Part shown: piece by piece, positions 7,184 to 16,363 of the stretch
Layout of the letters: each line of letters begins with the position of its first letter
How positions within the stretch are numbered: position 1 is the stretch's first letter
Source: DATAXI01 sp036266845
Lineage (GTDB): Bacteria > Verrucomicrobiota > Verrucomicrobiia > Chthoniobacterales > Chthoniobacteraceae
Assembly (NCBI GenBank): GCA_036266845.1
Contig: DATAXI010000260.1
Span: forward strand, 1 to 22,269
Direction: 5' to 3'
DNA length: 22,269 bases
Position numbers and translations under genes: made by a program
The notes under the pieces: model-generated
The model's input: the letters and a program-made list of their open reading frames with translations, nothing else
What the model was told of the DNA's origin: nothing
The model's database searches: none

Positions 7184-9955
7184 CTACGCGATCAAGGCCT
7201 GAATCTCTGCCGTCGAGAGCCCCGCCATCACCGGCTCCTCGCTTTCAATCGCATCCAGGAGACCCTTTTTGCTTTCCTGTAATTTAAGTATTTTCTCTTC
7301 TACCGTATTGCGTGCAATCAACTTGTACGCGGTGACAACCTTCTCCTGACCGATCCGGTGCGCCCGGTCCGTTGCCTGCGCTTCCACCGCCGGGTTCCAC
7401 CATGGATCGAAATGCACCACGGTATCCGCCGCGGTCAAATTCAACCCCACGCCACCCGCCTTCAGACTGATCAGGAACACCGGGATATCCATGCCATTCT
7501 GGAAGCGGTCCACCTCCCGCATCCGATCCTTGGTCCGGCCATCCAGGTAGCAATACGATATCCCCGCCGTCTCCAGCGCCGTTTTCTGAATCTGCAGCAT
7601 CGTCACGAATTGGCTGAAAATCAGCACCCGATGCCCGCCATCGATTGCCTCGCGCAGCAGCTCATCCAGCAACTCCATCTTTGCCGAGGCCTCCTCCTGC
7701 GCCACATCCTGGATGCCGAGCAACCGCAGGTCGCAACAGGCCTGCCGTAGGCGCAACAGCGCCGTCAACATGAGCATCCGGGCCTTGCCCTGGTTCTTCT
7801 CCGAGGCCAGCTCCGTCACCTGTCTCCGGCTCTCGGCCAACAGTTTTTCATAAACCTCCGCCTGCTTCGCGTTTAGCGTGCAGTAAAGCACCTGCTCCAG
7901 TTTTTCCGGTAATTCCTTGTAAACTTCCCGCTTCATTCGCCGCAACAGAAACGGCCTGACCCGTTTCCCCAGCCGCGTCTTCACGCCGTTTTCCCCCTGG
8001 GCGATTGGCTGCTCGTAGCGCTCCTTGAAATCTTCCCGGCTTCCAAGATAGCCCGGCATTGCAAAGTTCATGATCGACCACAGGTCGCGCACTGAATTCT
8101 CCAGCGGCGTACCCGTCAGGACCATTCGATGCCGCGCGCGCAGTCCGGTCGCCGCCTGCGCATTCTGGGTTTCGGGATTTTTGATATGCTGCGCCTCGTC
8201 CAGGATGACCGCGCGAAACTCGATCCCTTCATAGCGCCCCGCGTCCCGCCTCAGCAGCGGATAGCTCGTGATCGCCAAGTCCGCCTCCGCGAGCCTGCCC
8301 AGCCGCGAATGCCGGTCTGGCCCCTCAATCGCCAGCACCCGCAGCTCCGGCGTAAACTTCGCCGCTTCCCGCGCCCAGTTCTGCACCAGCGAGGAAGGGC
8401 AGACGATCAGCGAGACGCCGTCTCGCATCCCGGCCAGAAACGCAAGCGCCTGGAGCGTCTTTCCCAGCCCCATCTCATCCGCAAGGATACCGCCAAATCC
8501 GTTCCGTGCCAGAAACTGCATCCAGTACACCCCCAGCTTCTGGTAAGGCCGCAGCACGGAATCGAGCGCTCCCAGCGAAACCGGCGAGATCGAATCCGGC
8601 TGCATCTGTTCGCGCGTCCATTTCTTCCACGCCGGCTCACCCACGATCTCATCCCCCAATACTCCCGCCAGGTAACCCGCCTGCGCTTTATGGATGCGGT
8701 AAGTCCCGGGCTGCGGCTGGTTCGCATTCGTATCCCCCAGGGCCTGCCCCAGTTCGTCCAGCATCCCGGAGTCGAACAACGCCAACCCGCCGTTCTTGAG
8801 CCGGACGTGGTTCTGCCCCATTTGTAATAGCCGCTGAATCTCCGCGCTCGAAAACGTCTGCCCGTCCGGCGAGGCCAGGGAGACGGTCAGCTCGAACCAA
8901 TTTTCCCCGGAGCCCCGGGCCTCCACCTTTGGGCGAATATGCGCAATCGTCTCGTTGATATTCGTCAATCGCTCCCCAAACTCCACCTTCCACTCCCGCT
9001 GCAAGACCGGCAGCGTACCGCCCAGGAACCGGAGGATATCCCGCTCGCCCCGGAGGACCATCTCCCCTTTCCCATTGGGGGGCGAAAAGCGCGCCGCCAG
9101 CAGCCGGTCGCGGGCCGCGTTTTCCGCCGCCGGATCGCGCCCTTGCCGCACCTGCAGCTTCGCCGCCAGGAAATTAAGCGATCCCTCCAACTGCAGCACA
9201 AATTCCGGCTTGCCGGCCGCCCGGACCGGTGCCGACCGCTCCTCGCCGGCGGTCTTCGCCTCCGGGATCGCCGCCAGCAACTCCGCCACATTCGCCGGTT
9301 TATCCCGGCCCAGGGTTACCCGCGGATGCCCTCTCAATGCCTCCAGCACCGTCCGGCATTGCGACCGGTTCAGCGTCATCATTCCCGGCAATTCCGAGTG
9401 ATTCACAGCCCGGATCGCTTCGATTGCCCGCAGGTCCTCCGCGGTTACCCGGTACCGGCTTTGGATATTGAGCGTGTGCGCCAGGACCCGGCGTCCGCCA
9501 GTCTGAAACTCGACGCCCATCATCACCGAATTTTTTTCCACTCCTGACGTAAAAGATGGTGCAATCACCATATAAAGAACCGCTTCCACTCCGTCATCCA
9601 ATGAAAACTCAGGCGTCGGCGGAGCTGCCGTTTCCTCAATGCTCTTTATTGGCTCCAGCCCCTTCTCCGGCCCCTTCAGATAGGCCAGCCCCACCGCCAG
9701 CGAGTGCGCGCATACCATCGCACGCTCCCGCGAAATCCGGCATGTGCACAGATTCTCGATATTCGTCTTTGTCACGATCCGCAACCCGGAGCGGTACTCC
9801 TTGATCCCGTCCTTCACCACCCCGCGCAGGAAAGGCGGCTCATAGCCCGCGCCCTGCACCTTGCCCGCTTCCAGCAGGCCCCGGCCCTCCTTGAGCGCCT
9901 GCCATCCCCCGGCGTCGCTCAGCAGGCGTTCGGTGATTTCTACGACATCAGGCAT
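7184..9955 (-). CDS. SNF2/Swi2-family DEAD-like ATPase with N-terminal SWIM zinc finger
   Basis: This protein of about 923 residues starts at ATG 9955 (MPDVVEITERLL). An upstream extension of the frame would run into the divergent parA gene and has non-family residues. An N-terminal SWIM zinc finger is visible (C70-x-C72...C82-x-H84), which in related proteins mediates DNA or protein binding. The SNF2 ATPase core has DEMGLGKT (493-500), the DEAQ box (586-589) and LTGTP (613-617). The C-terminal helicase half contains GRTKDRMREVDRFQ, SLKAGGVGLNLTAAD and the arginine-finger motif QATDRAHRIGQ. The long middle part (about 100-460) is the bacterial SNF2-associated region. The likely role is ATP-driven translocation on DNA, remodelling protein-DNA complexes or RNA polymerase (RapA/HepA-like); the specific task is unknown. 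It reads divergently from parA with a 49-bp gap. Confidence 0.93.
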   Translation of the reverse strand: MPDVVEITERLLSDAGGWQALKEGRGLLEAGKVQGAGYEPPFLRGVVKDGIKEYRSGLRIVTKTNIENLCTCRISRERAMVCAHSLAVGLAYLKGPEKGLEPIKSIEETAAPPTPEFSLDDGVEAVLYMVIAPSFTSGVEKNSVMMGVEFQTGGRRVLAHTLNIQSRYRVTAEDLRAIEAIRAVNHSELPGMMTLNRSQCRTVLEALRGHPRVTLGRDKPANVAELLAAIPEAKTAGEERSAPVRAAGKPEFVLQLEGSLNFLAAKLQVRQGRDPAAENAARDRLLAARFSPPNGKGEMVLRGERDILRFLGGTLPVLQREWKVEFGERLTNINETIAHIRPKVEARGSGENWFELTVSLASPDGQTFSSAEIQRLLQMGQNHVRLKNGGLALFDSGMLDELGQALGDTNANQPQPGTYRIHKAQAGYLAGVLGDEIVGEPAWKKWTREQMQPDSISPVSLGALDSVLRPYQKLGVYWMQFLARNGFGGILADEMGLGKTLQALAFLAGMRDGVSLIVCPSSLVQNWAREAAKFTPELRVLAIEGPDRHSRLGRLAEADLAITSYPLLRRDAGRYEGIEFRAVILDEAQHIKNPETQNAQAATGLRARHRMVLTGTPLENSVRDLWSIMNFAMPGYLGSREDFKERYEQPIAQGENGVKTRLGKRVRPFLLRRMKREVYKELPEKLEQVLYCTLNAKQAEVYEKLLAESRRQVTELASEKNQGKARMLMLTALLRLRQACCDLRLLGIQDVAQEEASAKMELLDELLREAIDGGHRVLIFSQFVTMLQIQKTALETAGISYCYLDGRTKDRMREVDRFQNGMDIPVFLISLKAGGVGLNLTAADTVVHFDPWWNPAVEAQATDRAHRIGQEKVVTAYKLIARNTVEEKILKLQESKKGLLDAIESEEPVMAGLSTAEIQALIA

Positions 9956-10004
9956 GGGATTGGACAATGGGATGCAAACCGCTAGTCTCGCAAGTTTTCG
10001 TCGA

Positions 10005-10772
10005 ATGAAAACCGTTGCTGTAGCGAACCAAAAAGGCGGTGTGGGCAAGACCACCACCTCAGTCAATCTCGCCGCCTGCCTCGCGGCCGAGGAGCAGCGC
10101 GTCCTCCTCATCGACCTGGACCCCCAGGCCAACGCTTCCAGCGCCTTCGCGCTCGATTGCCTGGACGGCCACTCCGTCTATGGGCCGCTGCTCGGGCAGA
10201 GCAGCATTCTGGATTGCATCGTCCCCACCCGATACGACCACCTGTACATGGTCCCGGCGGACCTCGACCTCGCGGGCGCGGAAATCGAGGTCGCCCGGTT
10301 CGACGATCACCTCTCCCGGCTCCGCGCCGCGCTCGATCCCCTGCGGCACGATCAGCCGTTCGACTGGGTGCTGCTCGATTGTCCGCCCTCGCTCGGCATC
10401 CTCATGACCAATGCCCTGGCGGCCGCCGACGAGCTGCTGGTGCCGATCCAATGCGAATATTTCGCCCTTGAGGGCCTTTCAAAAATCATGCGCGTGATCG
10501 AGCAAATACGCGGCAGCGGCGCCAATCCCGGCCTTGCCCTTGGCGGCATCCTCATGACCATGTATGCCCGCACCAACCTGGCCCAGCAGGTCATCGAGGA
10601 AGTGCGCAAGCATTTCGAAAAAGCGGTATTCGACACCATCATCCCGCGCAGCATCCGCCTGGGAGAAGCCCCGAGCTTTGGCAAGCCGATTATCGATTAC
10701 GAGCCCAACGGCGCCGGCGCCGCCGCCTACCGCTCCCTGGCTGCCGAATTCCTCCGGCGTTCCGGTGAATAG
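10005..10772 (+). CDS. ParA/Soj-family ATPase
   Basis: This 255-residue deviant-Walker ATPase has KGGVGKTT at 10-17 with the signature Lys10 and catalytic Lys15, the IDLDPQANAS motif (36-45) and the Walker B strand VLLDCPPSLG (122-131). A C-terminal FDTIIPRSIRLGEAPSFGKPI stretch matches chromosomal Soj/ParA proteins. Such proteins bind DNA non-specifically as ATP dimers and are driven by ParB during chromosome segregation. The ATG at 10005 is chosen because MKTVAVANQKGG is the canonical beginning; longer frames extend into the divergent gene. No parB lies beside it, so ParB is encoded elsewhere or this is an orphan ParA. A YkgJ-type gene follows 10 bp downstream. Confidence 0.93.
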   Translation: MKTVAVANQKGGVGKTTTSVNLAACLAAEEQRVLLIDLDPQANASSAFALDCLDGHSVYGPLLGQSSILDCIVPTRYDHLYMVPADLDLAGAEIEVARFDDHLSRLRAALDPLRHDQPFDWVLLDCPPSLGILMTNALAAADELLVPIQCEYFALEGLSKIMRVIEQIRGSGANPGLALGGILMTMYARTNLAQQVIEEVRKHFEKAVFDTIIPRSIRLGEAPSFGKPIIDYEPNGAGAAAYRSLAAEFLRRSGE

Positions 10773-10782
10773 CGGGCCTTCC

Positions 10783-11121
10783 ATGGAAAAAGTCTGGTAC
10801 CAATGCCAGCGCTGCACCCATTGCTGCCGCTGGCCCGGCCAGGTGAAACTGACCGATGAGGACATCACCGCCATTGCCGCCGAATTGCGCATGAGCGAGT
10901 GGAATTTCATCCAGCAATACACGCGGCTCCGCCCTGACCGCCGCGGCCTGGCGCTCAACGAGCAACCGGACGGCGCGTGCGTTTTCCTCGATGGAAAAGA
11001 TTGCGCCATCCAGCCGGTGAAGCCGGCGCAGTGCAAAGCATTCCCGAATAGCTGGAACTTTCCCGGCTGGCGCGAAGTTTGCGAAGCGATCCCATGCCCG
11101 CCGCCATCGACGATGTCCTGA
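10783..11121 (+). CDS. YkgJ-family (CxxCxxCC) cysteine-cluster protein
   Basis: This small 112-residue protein has the N-terminal metal-binding cluster C8-x2-C11-x2-C14-C15 (YQCQRCTHCC), and further cysteines at C66, C74, C84 and C100 in the order expected for the YkgJ zinc/iron-chelating family (PF03692-type). The second part, CVFLDGKDC...PAQCKAFP, matches the family pattern of C-xxL...C-x-I...P-x-x-C-x-x-F-P. The biochemical role of the family is poorly known; iron-sulfur or zinc binding is the usual view. The ATG at 10783 lies 10 bp after parA. Its 3' end overlaps the flavoprotein gene by 28 bp, indicating one transcription unit. Confidence 0.88.
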   Translation: MEKVWYQCQRCTHCCRWPGQVKLTDEDITAIAAELRMSEWNFIQQYTRLRPDRRGLALNEQPDGACVFLDGKDCAIQPVKPAQCKAFPNSWNFPGWREVCEAIPCPPPSTMS

Positions 11122-12296
11122 TCCTGGGCGCGGGCGCAGCCGGCCTGATGTGCGCAATCGCCGCGGGCCGGCGCGGACGCACCGTGCGCGTGCTGGAGCG
11201 CGCGGAACGTCCCGGAAAAAAAATCCTCATCTCCGGCGGAGGCCGGTGCAATTTTACCAACATCCACGCCGGCCCGGATCATTATCTTTCCGGCCAGCCC
11301 GGCTTCTGCCATTCCGCGCTCGCACGCTTCCGTCCGCGCGATTTTATCGCGTTGGTGGAGCGCCACGGCATTGCGTATCACGAGAAAAAACTGGGACAGC
11401 TTTTCTGCGACGGGTCATCGCGCGAGATCGTCTCAATGCTCCTTGCGGAATGCGCTTCCGCGAACGCGCGCATCGAAACGCACATCGAAACCGGCGAAAT
11501 TTCTCGGGATGCCGCCGGCGTCTTTCATGTGCGCGCTGGGGCAAGGGAATATTTGTCGCGCGCACTCGTCGTCGCGGCCGGCGGCCTTTCGTTCGCAAAG
11601 CTGGGAGGCAGCGATATCGCCTACCGCCTCGCGCGGCAATTCGGGCTGCGCATCGTTGCGCCGCGTCCCGGCCTTGTGCCGCTGCTCATCGATGGAGACA
11701 CGGGAAACATGTGCGAGGAATTGAGCGGTGTCTCCATCGATTGCCGCGCGCATTCCCGCGAGCGCGGGGCGCGGGCGTTTCGGGAGAATCTGCTCTTCAC
11801 GCATCGCGGGCTCAGCGGTCCCGCGGTTTTACAGGCATCGTCGTACCTGCCGGAAGCGGGTGGCGAAATTGAATTTGACCTGCTGCCGGATGCGGCTGCG
11901 GAAGAGGCGTGGCTTGCCGCGCGGCATCGCGCCGGCGAATCAACACATCTGGCCAAAGTGCTCGCCGAGCGCCTCCCAATCCGCGTTGCAGAAGCCTTCG
12001 CGCGCCCGCTGGGAGCGCCGCGCCCGCTGCGCCAGTACCCGCTCAAATCTCTCGCGGCGCTTGATCGGACCTTGCGCCAGTGGATATTGCGGCCCGCGGG
12101 AAACGAAGGTTACGCGAAGGCGGAGGTGACGCTGGGCGGAATCGATACGCGCGATCTCCAGAGCCGCACCATGGAAGCGCGCGGCGCGGCAGGCCTTTAT
12201 TTCATTGGTGAAGCGGTGGATGTGACCGGGCATCTCGGCGGATTTAATTTTCAGTGGGCGTGGGCCAGCGGACACGCGGCAGGCGAGGCCTTTTGA
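11094..12296 (+). CDS. HI0933/BaiN-family FAD-dependent oxidoreductase
   Basis: This 400-residue flavoprotein has an N-terminal dinucleotide fold GAGAAG (12-17) and the family hallmark SGGGRCNFTN (45-54). It also has VVAAGGLSFAKLG, LFTHRGLSGPAVLQ in the middle domain, AEVTLGGI, and the C-terminal FAD-binding GEAVDVTGHLGGFNFQWAW. These identify the HI0933-like group (YhiN/RdsA/BaiN), flavoproteins with poorly defined substrates; one member takes part in bile-acid dehydroxylation in gut clostridia, which says little here. The ATG at 11094 gives the usual MP..DDVLILGAG opening; a TTG at 11079 is an alternative. Its start lies inside the YkgJ gene. Confidence 0.92.
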   Translation: MPAAIDDVLILGAGAAGLMCAIAAGRRGRTVRVLERAERPGKKILISGGGRCNFTNIHAGPDHYLSGQPGFCHSALARFRPRDFIALVERHGIAYHEKKLGQLFCDGSSREIVSMLLAECASANARIETHIETGEISRDAAGVFHVRAGAREYLSRALVVAAGGLSFAKLGGSDIAYRLARQFGLRIVAPRPGLVPLLIDGDTGNMCEELSGVSIDCRAHSRERGARAFRENLLFTHRGLSGPAVLQASSYLPEAGGEIEFDLLPDAAAEEAWLAARHRAGESTHLAKVLAERLPIRVAEAFARPLGAPRPLRQYPLKSLAALDRTLRQWILRPAGNEGYAKAEVTLGGIDTRDLQSRTMEARGAAGLYFIGEAVDVTGHLGGFNFQWAWASGHAAGEAF

Positions 12297-12455
12297 CCTT
12301 CAATTGCCCGTGCCACGCAAAACTTGCGTTTACAATTTCCGCGCGGGTTGCAAAAATACCCGAACTCTGAACGAAAACCGAACTCCTCCGCCGGTCCGTT
12401 CTCGATTTTCCATGAAGGAATTTACTTACTTGAAACGACCGGGAGAAATGCCGGA

Positions 12456-13385
12456 ATGAACCCGCTGAAATCACTCAGCCCCGCATCGTCGAACGCGCAC
12501 GACATCGTGCACCTCTGGTACGTTGCGGGAGCATTTTTCGCCGTCATCTTTTTCGCGGTGTGCGGGCTCATCGTGCTGAGCCTCATGAAATACCGGTGGC
12601 GCGAGGGGGAACCTGATCCGGAGCAGGTGCCCGGCAACAAGACCGTGGAACTCGTCTGGACCGGAATTCCATTTCTCATTGTCCTGATCCTCTTTTTCTT
12701 CACCATCAAAACCATGGGCACCTCCGATCCGCCGCCTCCGCCGCATCCCGACATCGTCGTGACCGGCCACCAATGGTGGTGGGAGGCGCAATATCCCAAG
12801 AGCGGCGTCACCGTAGCCAATGAGATCCACATTCCCGTGGGCAAGGAACTGGCCATCGAGCTTGAATCCGGGGATGTGCTGCACGAATTCTGGGTGGCGC
12901 GATTGACGCGAAAGATGACGACCGTGCCCGGCCATCCGAATCACATTTGGCTGGAAGCCGACGAGCCTGGCACCTACCTGGGCAGTTGCTCGGAGTTTTG
13001 CGGGACGGAGCATGCGTGGATGCGATTTCTTGTGATCGCGCAGACGCCGGCGGATTTTGCCGCGTGGGAACAGGCGCAATCGCAAAAATCCGTCGCGCCC
13101 ACCACGGCGCAGGCGTTGCAGGGGGAGCAAATTTTCATGCAGATGAGCTGCGTCAATTGCCACAACATCAATGGCACCGATGCGCACGCCCACGTGGGGC
13201 CTGACCTCACGCACCTGGCCAGCCGCAGGCAGCTCTGCTCAGGACTTATGGAAAATACGCCGGAAAATCTCGATCGCTGGCTTAGAAATCCCCAGGAGGT
13301 CAAGCCAGGCGTGTTAATGCCGAACTTTGAATTTACGCCGGACCAGGTGACTGACCTGGCCGCATACCTGGAGACCCTGCGATGA
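12456..13385 (+). CDS. Cytochrome c oxidase subunit II fused to cytochrome c (caa3 type)
   Basis: This 309-residue protein has two N-terminal membrane helices (about 17-43 and 63-87), QWWWE (106-110), and a periplasmic cupredoxin domain with a complete CuA site: H143, C178, C182, H186 and M189. After a linker a cytochrome c domain follows with C232VNCH236 for covalent heme and M288 (VLMPNF) as the likely axial ligand. This makes it the electron entry of a caa3 oxidase. It lacks a cleavable signal peptide or lipobox, unlike many subunit II proteins. ATG 12456 is chosen for its GGGAG Shine-Dalgarno and because upstream residues do not look like a leader. The stop overlaps the next start (ATGA). 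It is the first gene of the respiratory operon. Confidence 0.96.
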   Translation: MNPLKSLSPASSNAHDIVHLWYVAGAFFAVIFFAVCGLIVLSLMKYRWREGEPDPEQVPGNKTVELVWTGIPFLIVLILFFFTIKTMGTSDPPPPPHPDIVVTGHQWWWEAQYPKSGVTVANEIHIPVGKELAIELESGDVLHEFWVARLTRKMTTVPGHPNHIWLEADEPGTYLGSCSEFCGTEHAWMRFLVIAQTPADFAAWEQAQSQKSVAPTTAQALQGEQIFMQMSCVNCHNINGTDAHAHVGPDLTHLASRRQLCSGLMENTPENLDRWLRNPQEVKPGVLMPNFEFTPDQVTDLAAYLETLR

Positions 13386-15604
13386 ACGGAGAAGCCGTCC
13401 TCGAAACCGTCCTGACGCCGGATCAGCGCGCCCACTATCGGCTGGCGTGGCTCTCGACGGTTGATCACAAGCGCATCGGCATCCTCTATATGCTGACCGG
13501 GCTTGTCTTTTTCATCATCGGAGGCATCGAGGCGCTCATCATGCGCCTGCAGCTTGCGGTGCCGAACAATCACCTGGTTGCCCCGGATACCTTTAACATG
13601 CTCTTTACGATGCATGGCACCACCATGATCTTCCTGGTGGTGATGCCGCTTGTCTTCGGCTTCGCAAATTACTTTGTGCCCATGCAGATCGGTGCGCGGG
13701 ATATGGCGTTCCCGCGGCTCAACGCCCTCTCCTTCTGGCTGGTGCCGATGGGCGGCATCATCCTCTATTTCGGCATGTTGGTAGGCGATGCTCCGATGGT
13801 CGGCTGGTTTGCCTACGCGCCGCTGAGCGAGACGCCCTATGCTTCGCAGCTTGGCGTGGATTATTGGGCCGTCTCGCTGTTGGTCATGGGCATTGGCTCC
13901 GTGGGCACGGCCATCAATCTTATCTGCACCGTCCTCAGCCTGCGGGCTCCGGGGATGACGTTGCGGCGACTGCCGCTTTTTACCTGGATGAATTTCGTGA
14001 ATTCATTCCTGGTGTTGTTTGCGATACCGGTGCTCAACGCCGCGCTGGTCATGATCCTGATCGACCGGCGGCTGAACACGCATTTCTTTCTGCCGGCGGA
14101 AGGGGGCTCGCCCATTCTCTGGCAGCATATTTTTTGGGCGTTCGGGCATCCGGAGGTTTACATCATGGTGCTGCCGGCGTTTGGCATCATCTCGGAGATC
14201 GTGCCGGTGTTCTCGCGCAAGCCGATTTTCGGTTATGAATTTGTCGCCGGCTCGACGGTTGCGATCATGTTCCTGAGCCTCGGTGTCTGGGCGCATCACA
14301 TGTTCACGGTGGGAATGGGCCGTCCGATGGATCTGTTTTTCTCCTTTGCCAGCATGCTCATCGCAATCCCCACCGGGGTGAAAGTGCTGAACTGGAGCGC
14401 CACGATGTTCGGGGGACGCATCCGGCTGAAAACGCCGATGCTCTTCGCCGTCGCGTTTCTCATCCATTTTCTGTGCGGCGGCATCACGGGCATCAGTCAT
14501 GCGATTGTGCCGCTCGATTGGCAGACGAAGAACAGCTACTTCCTCGTCGCGCATTTCCATTTTATCGCCGTGGGCGGAATTGTTTTCGCCGTGCTGGGCG
14601 GGCTTCACTACTGGTTCCCCAAGATGAGCGGGCGCATGCTCTCTGAGAAGCTGGGGAAAATCTCCTTCTGGCTCATGCTGGTCGGCTTTAATGGGACATT
14701 TATCATTCAGCACTTCCTCGGTTTCGCGGGGATGGGCCGCCGCATTTATACCTATCCGGATTTGCCCGGCTGGGGATGGATGAACATGGTATCGACCGTG
14801 AGCGCCTTCTTCATGGCTGCCGCCGCGCTGGTGGTGGTGTGGAATATCATCAGCTCCCTCCTCTACGGCGAGGTGGCGGGCGATAACCCATGGGAAGCGT
14901 GGACGCTCGAATGGGCGGGGGAATCGCCGCCGCCGGTGGAGAACTTTGACTACCTGCCGCCGATCCGCAGCCGGCGCCCGCTTTGGGACGACGTGAATCC
15001 GGATCGTCCGGACCCGGTGGTGGGCGGGGCGACCGAAGCCATCTCGCGCCCGGACAAGAACCATTGCGCGATGATCGCCTTTGTCCTGTCGGAAACCGGT
15101 TTCTTCGGCACCCTGCTGCTGACCTTTTTGTTTTACAATGTGCGTCCGCCAGCCGGGTTGAACGCCAAGGACCTGGACCTGATCAAGACCGGCTTTTTCA
15201 GCCTCTGCCTCTTTTCCAGCAGCTTCACGATCTGGCGGTCGGAGGTGGCATTGCACAAGCGCAAGGTCGGCGGCTGCATCGGCTGGCTGGCGGCGACATT
15301 GATCCTGGGAATCGTGTTCATCGGAGGCCAGGGGTTGGAATACGCAGGGCTTTTCGCCCACGGCGCCCGGATCGATACGAATCTTTTTACGACGACATTT
15401 TTCACGCTGACCGGCTTCCACGGCATTCACGTGATCGTGGGATTGCTGGTAATGATCATCGTGCTGGGCCTGATGCTTGCAGGCGATTTCAGCGCAGACC
15501 GGCCGCCGCCGGCGCTGGCGATGCTCGGCATTTACTGGCACTTCGTGGACATTGTCTGGGTGCTGGTATTGACGGTGGCCTACATTCTCCCCCGCTTCCT
15601 ATGA
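13382..15604 (+). CDS. Cytochrome c oxidase subunit I+III fusion
   Basis: This 740-residue protein is a natural fusion. Residues 1 to about 500 are heme-copper oxidase subunit I: low-spin heme ligand H78 (TMHG), D107 at the D-channel mouth, the CuB/crosslink motif GHPEVY (H256, Y260) with E258, CuB ligands H305-H306, K334 of the K-channel (IPTGVK), and heme ligands H391 and H393 (HFHF). E258 places it with A1-type oxidases. Residues from about 558 to 740 are a subunit III-like domain with five or so helices, including HGIHVIVGL and YWHFVDIVWV. The fusion gives about 17-19 helices in total. It is the proton-pumping core that reduces O2 to water. The start and stop both form 4-bp ATGA overlaps with the neighbours. 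Confidence 0.97.
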   Translation: MNGEAVLETVLTPDQRAHYRLAWLSTVDHKRIGILYMLTGLVFFIIGGIEALIMRLQLAVPNNHLVAPDTFNMLFTMHGTTMIFLVVMPLVFGFANYFVPMQIGARDMAFPRLNALSFWLVPMGGIILYFGMLVGDAPMVGWFAYAPLSETPYASQLGVDYWAVSLLVMGIGSVGTAINLICTVLSLRAPGMTLRRLPLFTWMNFVNSFLVLFAIPVLNAALVMILIDRRLNTHFFLPAEGGSPILWQHIFWAFGHPEVYIMVLPAFGIISEIVPVFSRKPIFGYEFVAGSTVAIMFLSLGVWAHHMFTVGMGRPMDLFFSFASMLIAIPTGVKVLNWSATMFGGRIRLKTPMLFAVAFLIHFLCGGITGISHAIVPLDWQTKNSYFLVAHFHFIAVGGIVFAVLGGLHYWFPKMSGRMLSEKLGKISFWLMLVGFNGTFIIQHFLGFAGMGRRIYTYPDLPGWGWMNMVSTVSAFFMAAAALVVVWNIISSLLYGEVAGDNPWEAWTLEWAGESPPPVENFDYLPPIRSRRPLWDDVNPDRPDPVVGGATEAISRPDKNHCAMIAFVLSETGFFGTLLLTFLFYNVRPPAGLNAKDLDLIKTGFFSLCLFSSSFTIWRSEVALHKRKVGGCIGWLAATLILGIVFIGGQGLEYAGLFAHGARIDTNLFTTTFFTLTGFHGIHVIVGLLVMIIVLGLMLAGDFSADRPPPALAMLGIYWHFVDIVWVLVLTVAYILPRFL

Positions 15605-16359
15605 CAACACATTTCCTTCTCACCGCATGGGTTTGGAATCCGCTGGCCGTGCTGGGCGCGGCCGCGGGCCTTGCCGCTTACCTGTACTGGTTTGGCTGGA
15701 GCACGCGCACCGGGTGGATGCTGACGGCGGCAGCGCTTTTTCTCCTGACGCTGCTTTCCCCGGTGGCGACTCTGGCGGATGGCTACCTCTTCAGCGCGCA
15801 CATGACGCAGCACATCCTGCTGTTGCTGGTGGTGCCCGCGCTGGCCCTGATGGCGCTGCCGCCCGGGCTGCGGCTGCCGGATCGCGTGGAGCGGCTGCTC
15901 AATCCCATGCTCTGCTGGTGCTGCGGCGTGGGGGCCATGTGGCTGTGGCATGTGCCGACGCTCTGCGACGCGGCGGCGGAGTCACGCTCCGTCTCGGCGG
16001 TGCAGACCGTCTCGCTGCTCGTGCTGGGCGCGGCCTACTGGTGGCAATTGCTCGCTCCCTGCGAGTCGCGCCGAATCCCGCCCCTGCATGGCGTCGGCTA
16101 TCTTTTTGCCGCGTGCGCGGCCTGCACGGTGCTGGGCATCATGCTCACGTTCTCTCCCATCACGGTATGCCGGGCTTATGTTCATCCGGTGGACCGGCTG
16201 GGAATCGGGCCCATGATTTACGGCGAATGGGGCATGACGCCGCTTCGCGATCAGCAGATCGGCGGCCTGCTGATGTGGGTGCCCATGTGCTCCATCTATC
16301 TGTGCGCCATCTTTGGCCAGCTTGCCCGCTGGTATGCCCCGCCACGCTTTGCGACTTGA
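15601..16359 (+). CDS. CtaG/caa3-type oxidase assembly membrane protein
   Basis: This 252-residue polytopic protein has about seven hydrophobic helices. The conserved feature is the histidine-bearing helix SAHMTQHILLLLVVP (residues 65-79), with MWLWHVP further on and a C-terminal helix in a QIGGLLMWVP context. These match the caa3_CtaG family (PF09678-type), distinct from the Cox11-type CtaG, which is thought to help copper delivery or assembly of caa3 oxidases. The ATG at 15601 overlaps the subunit I+III stop. Its position inside the oxidase operon supports the assignment. Confidence 0.9.
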   Translation: MTTHFLLTAWVWNPLAVLGAAAGLAAYLYWFGWSTRTGWMLTAAALFLLTLLSPVATLADGYLFSAHMTQHILLLLVVPALALMALPPGLRLPDRVERLLNPMLCWCCGVGAMWLWHVPTLCDAAAESRSVSAVQTVSLLVLGAAYWWQLLAPCESRRIPPLHGVGYLFAACAACTVLGIMLTFSPITVCRAYVHPVDRLGIGPMIYGEWGMTPLRDQQIGGLLMWVPMCSIYLCAIFGQLARWYAPPRFAT

Positions 16360-16363
16360 TCCC

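Noticed and set aside
9956..10132. N-terminal extension of the SNF2 frame by 59 codons
   Set aside because: It overlaps the start of parA on the other strand and its residues are unlike the family; ATG 9955 is a natural start.
14003..15541. 512-codon minus-strand frame opposite the oxidase subunit I+III gene
   Set aside because: Antisense of a certain membrane protein gene; the product is His/Arg/Glu-rich as expected for complemented hydrophobic codons.
14983..15600. Long N-terminal extension of the CtaG-like frame
   Set aside because: It lies inside the subunit III part of the upstream gene; ATG 15601 forms a clean ATGA overlap and begins the membrane protein.
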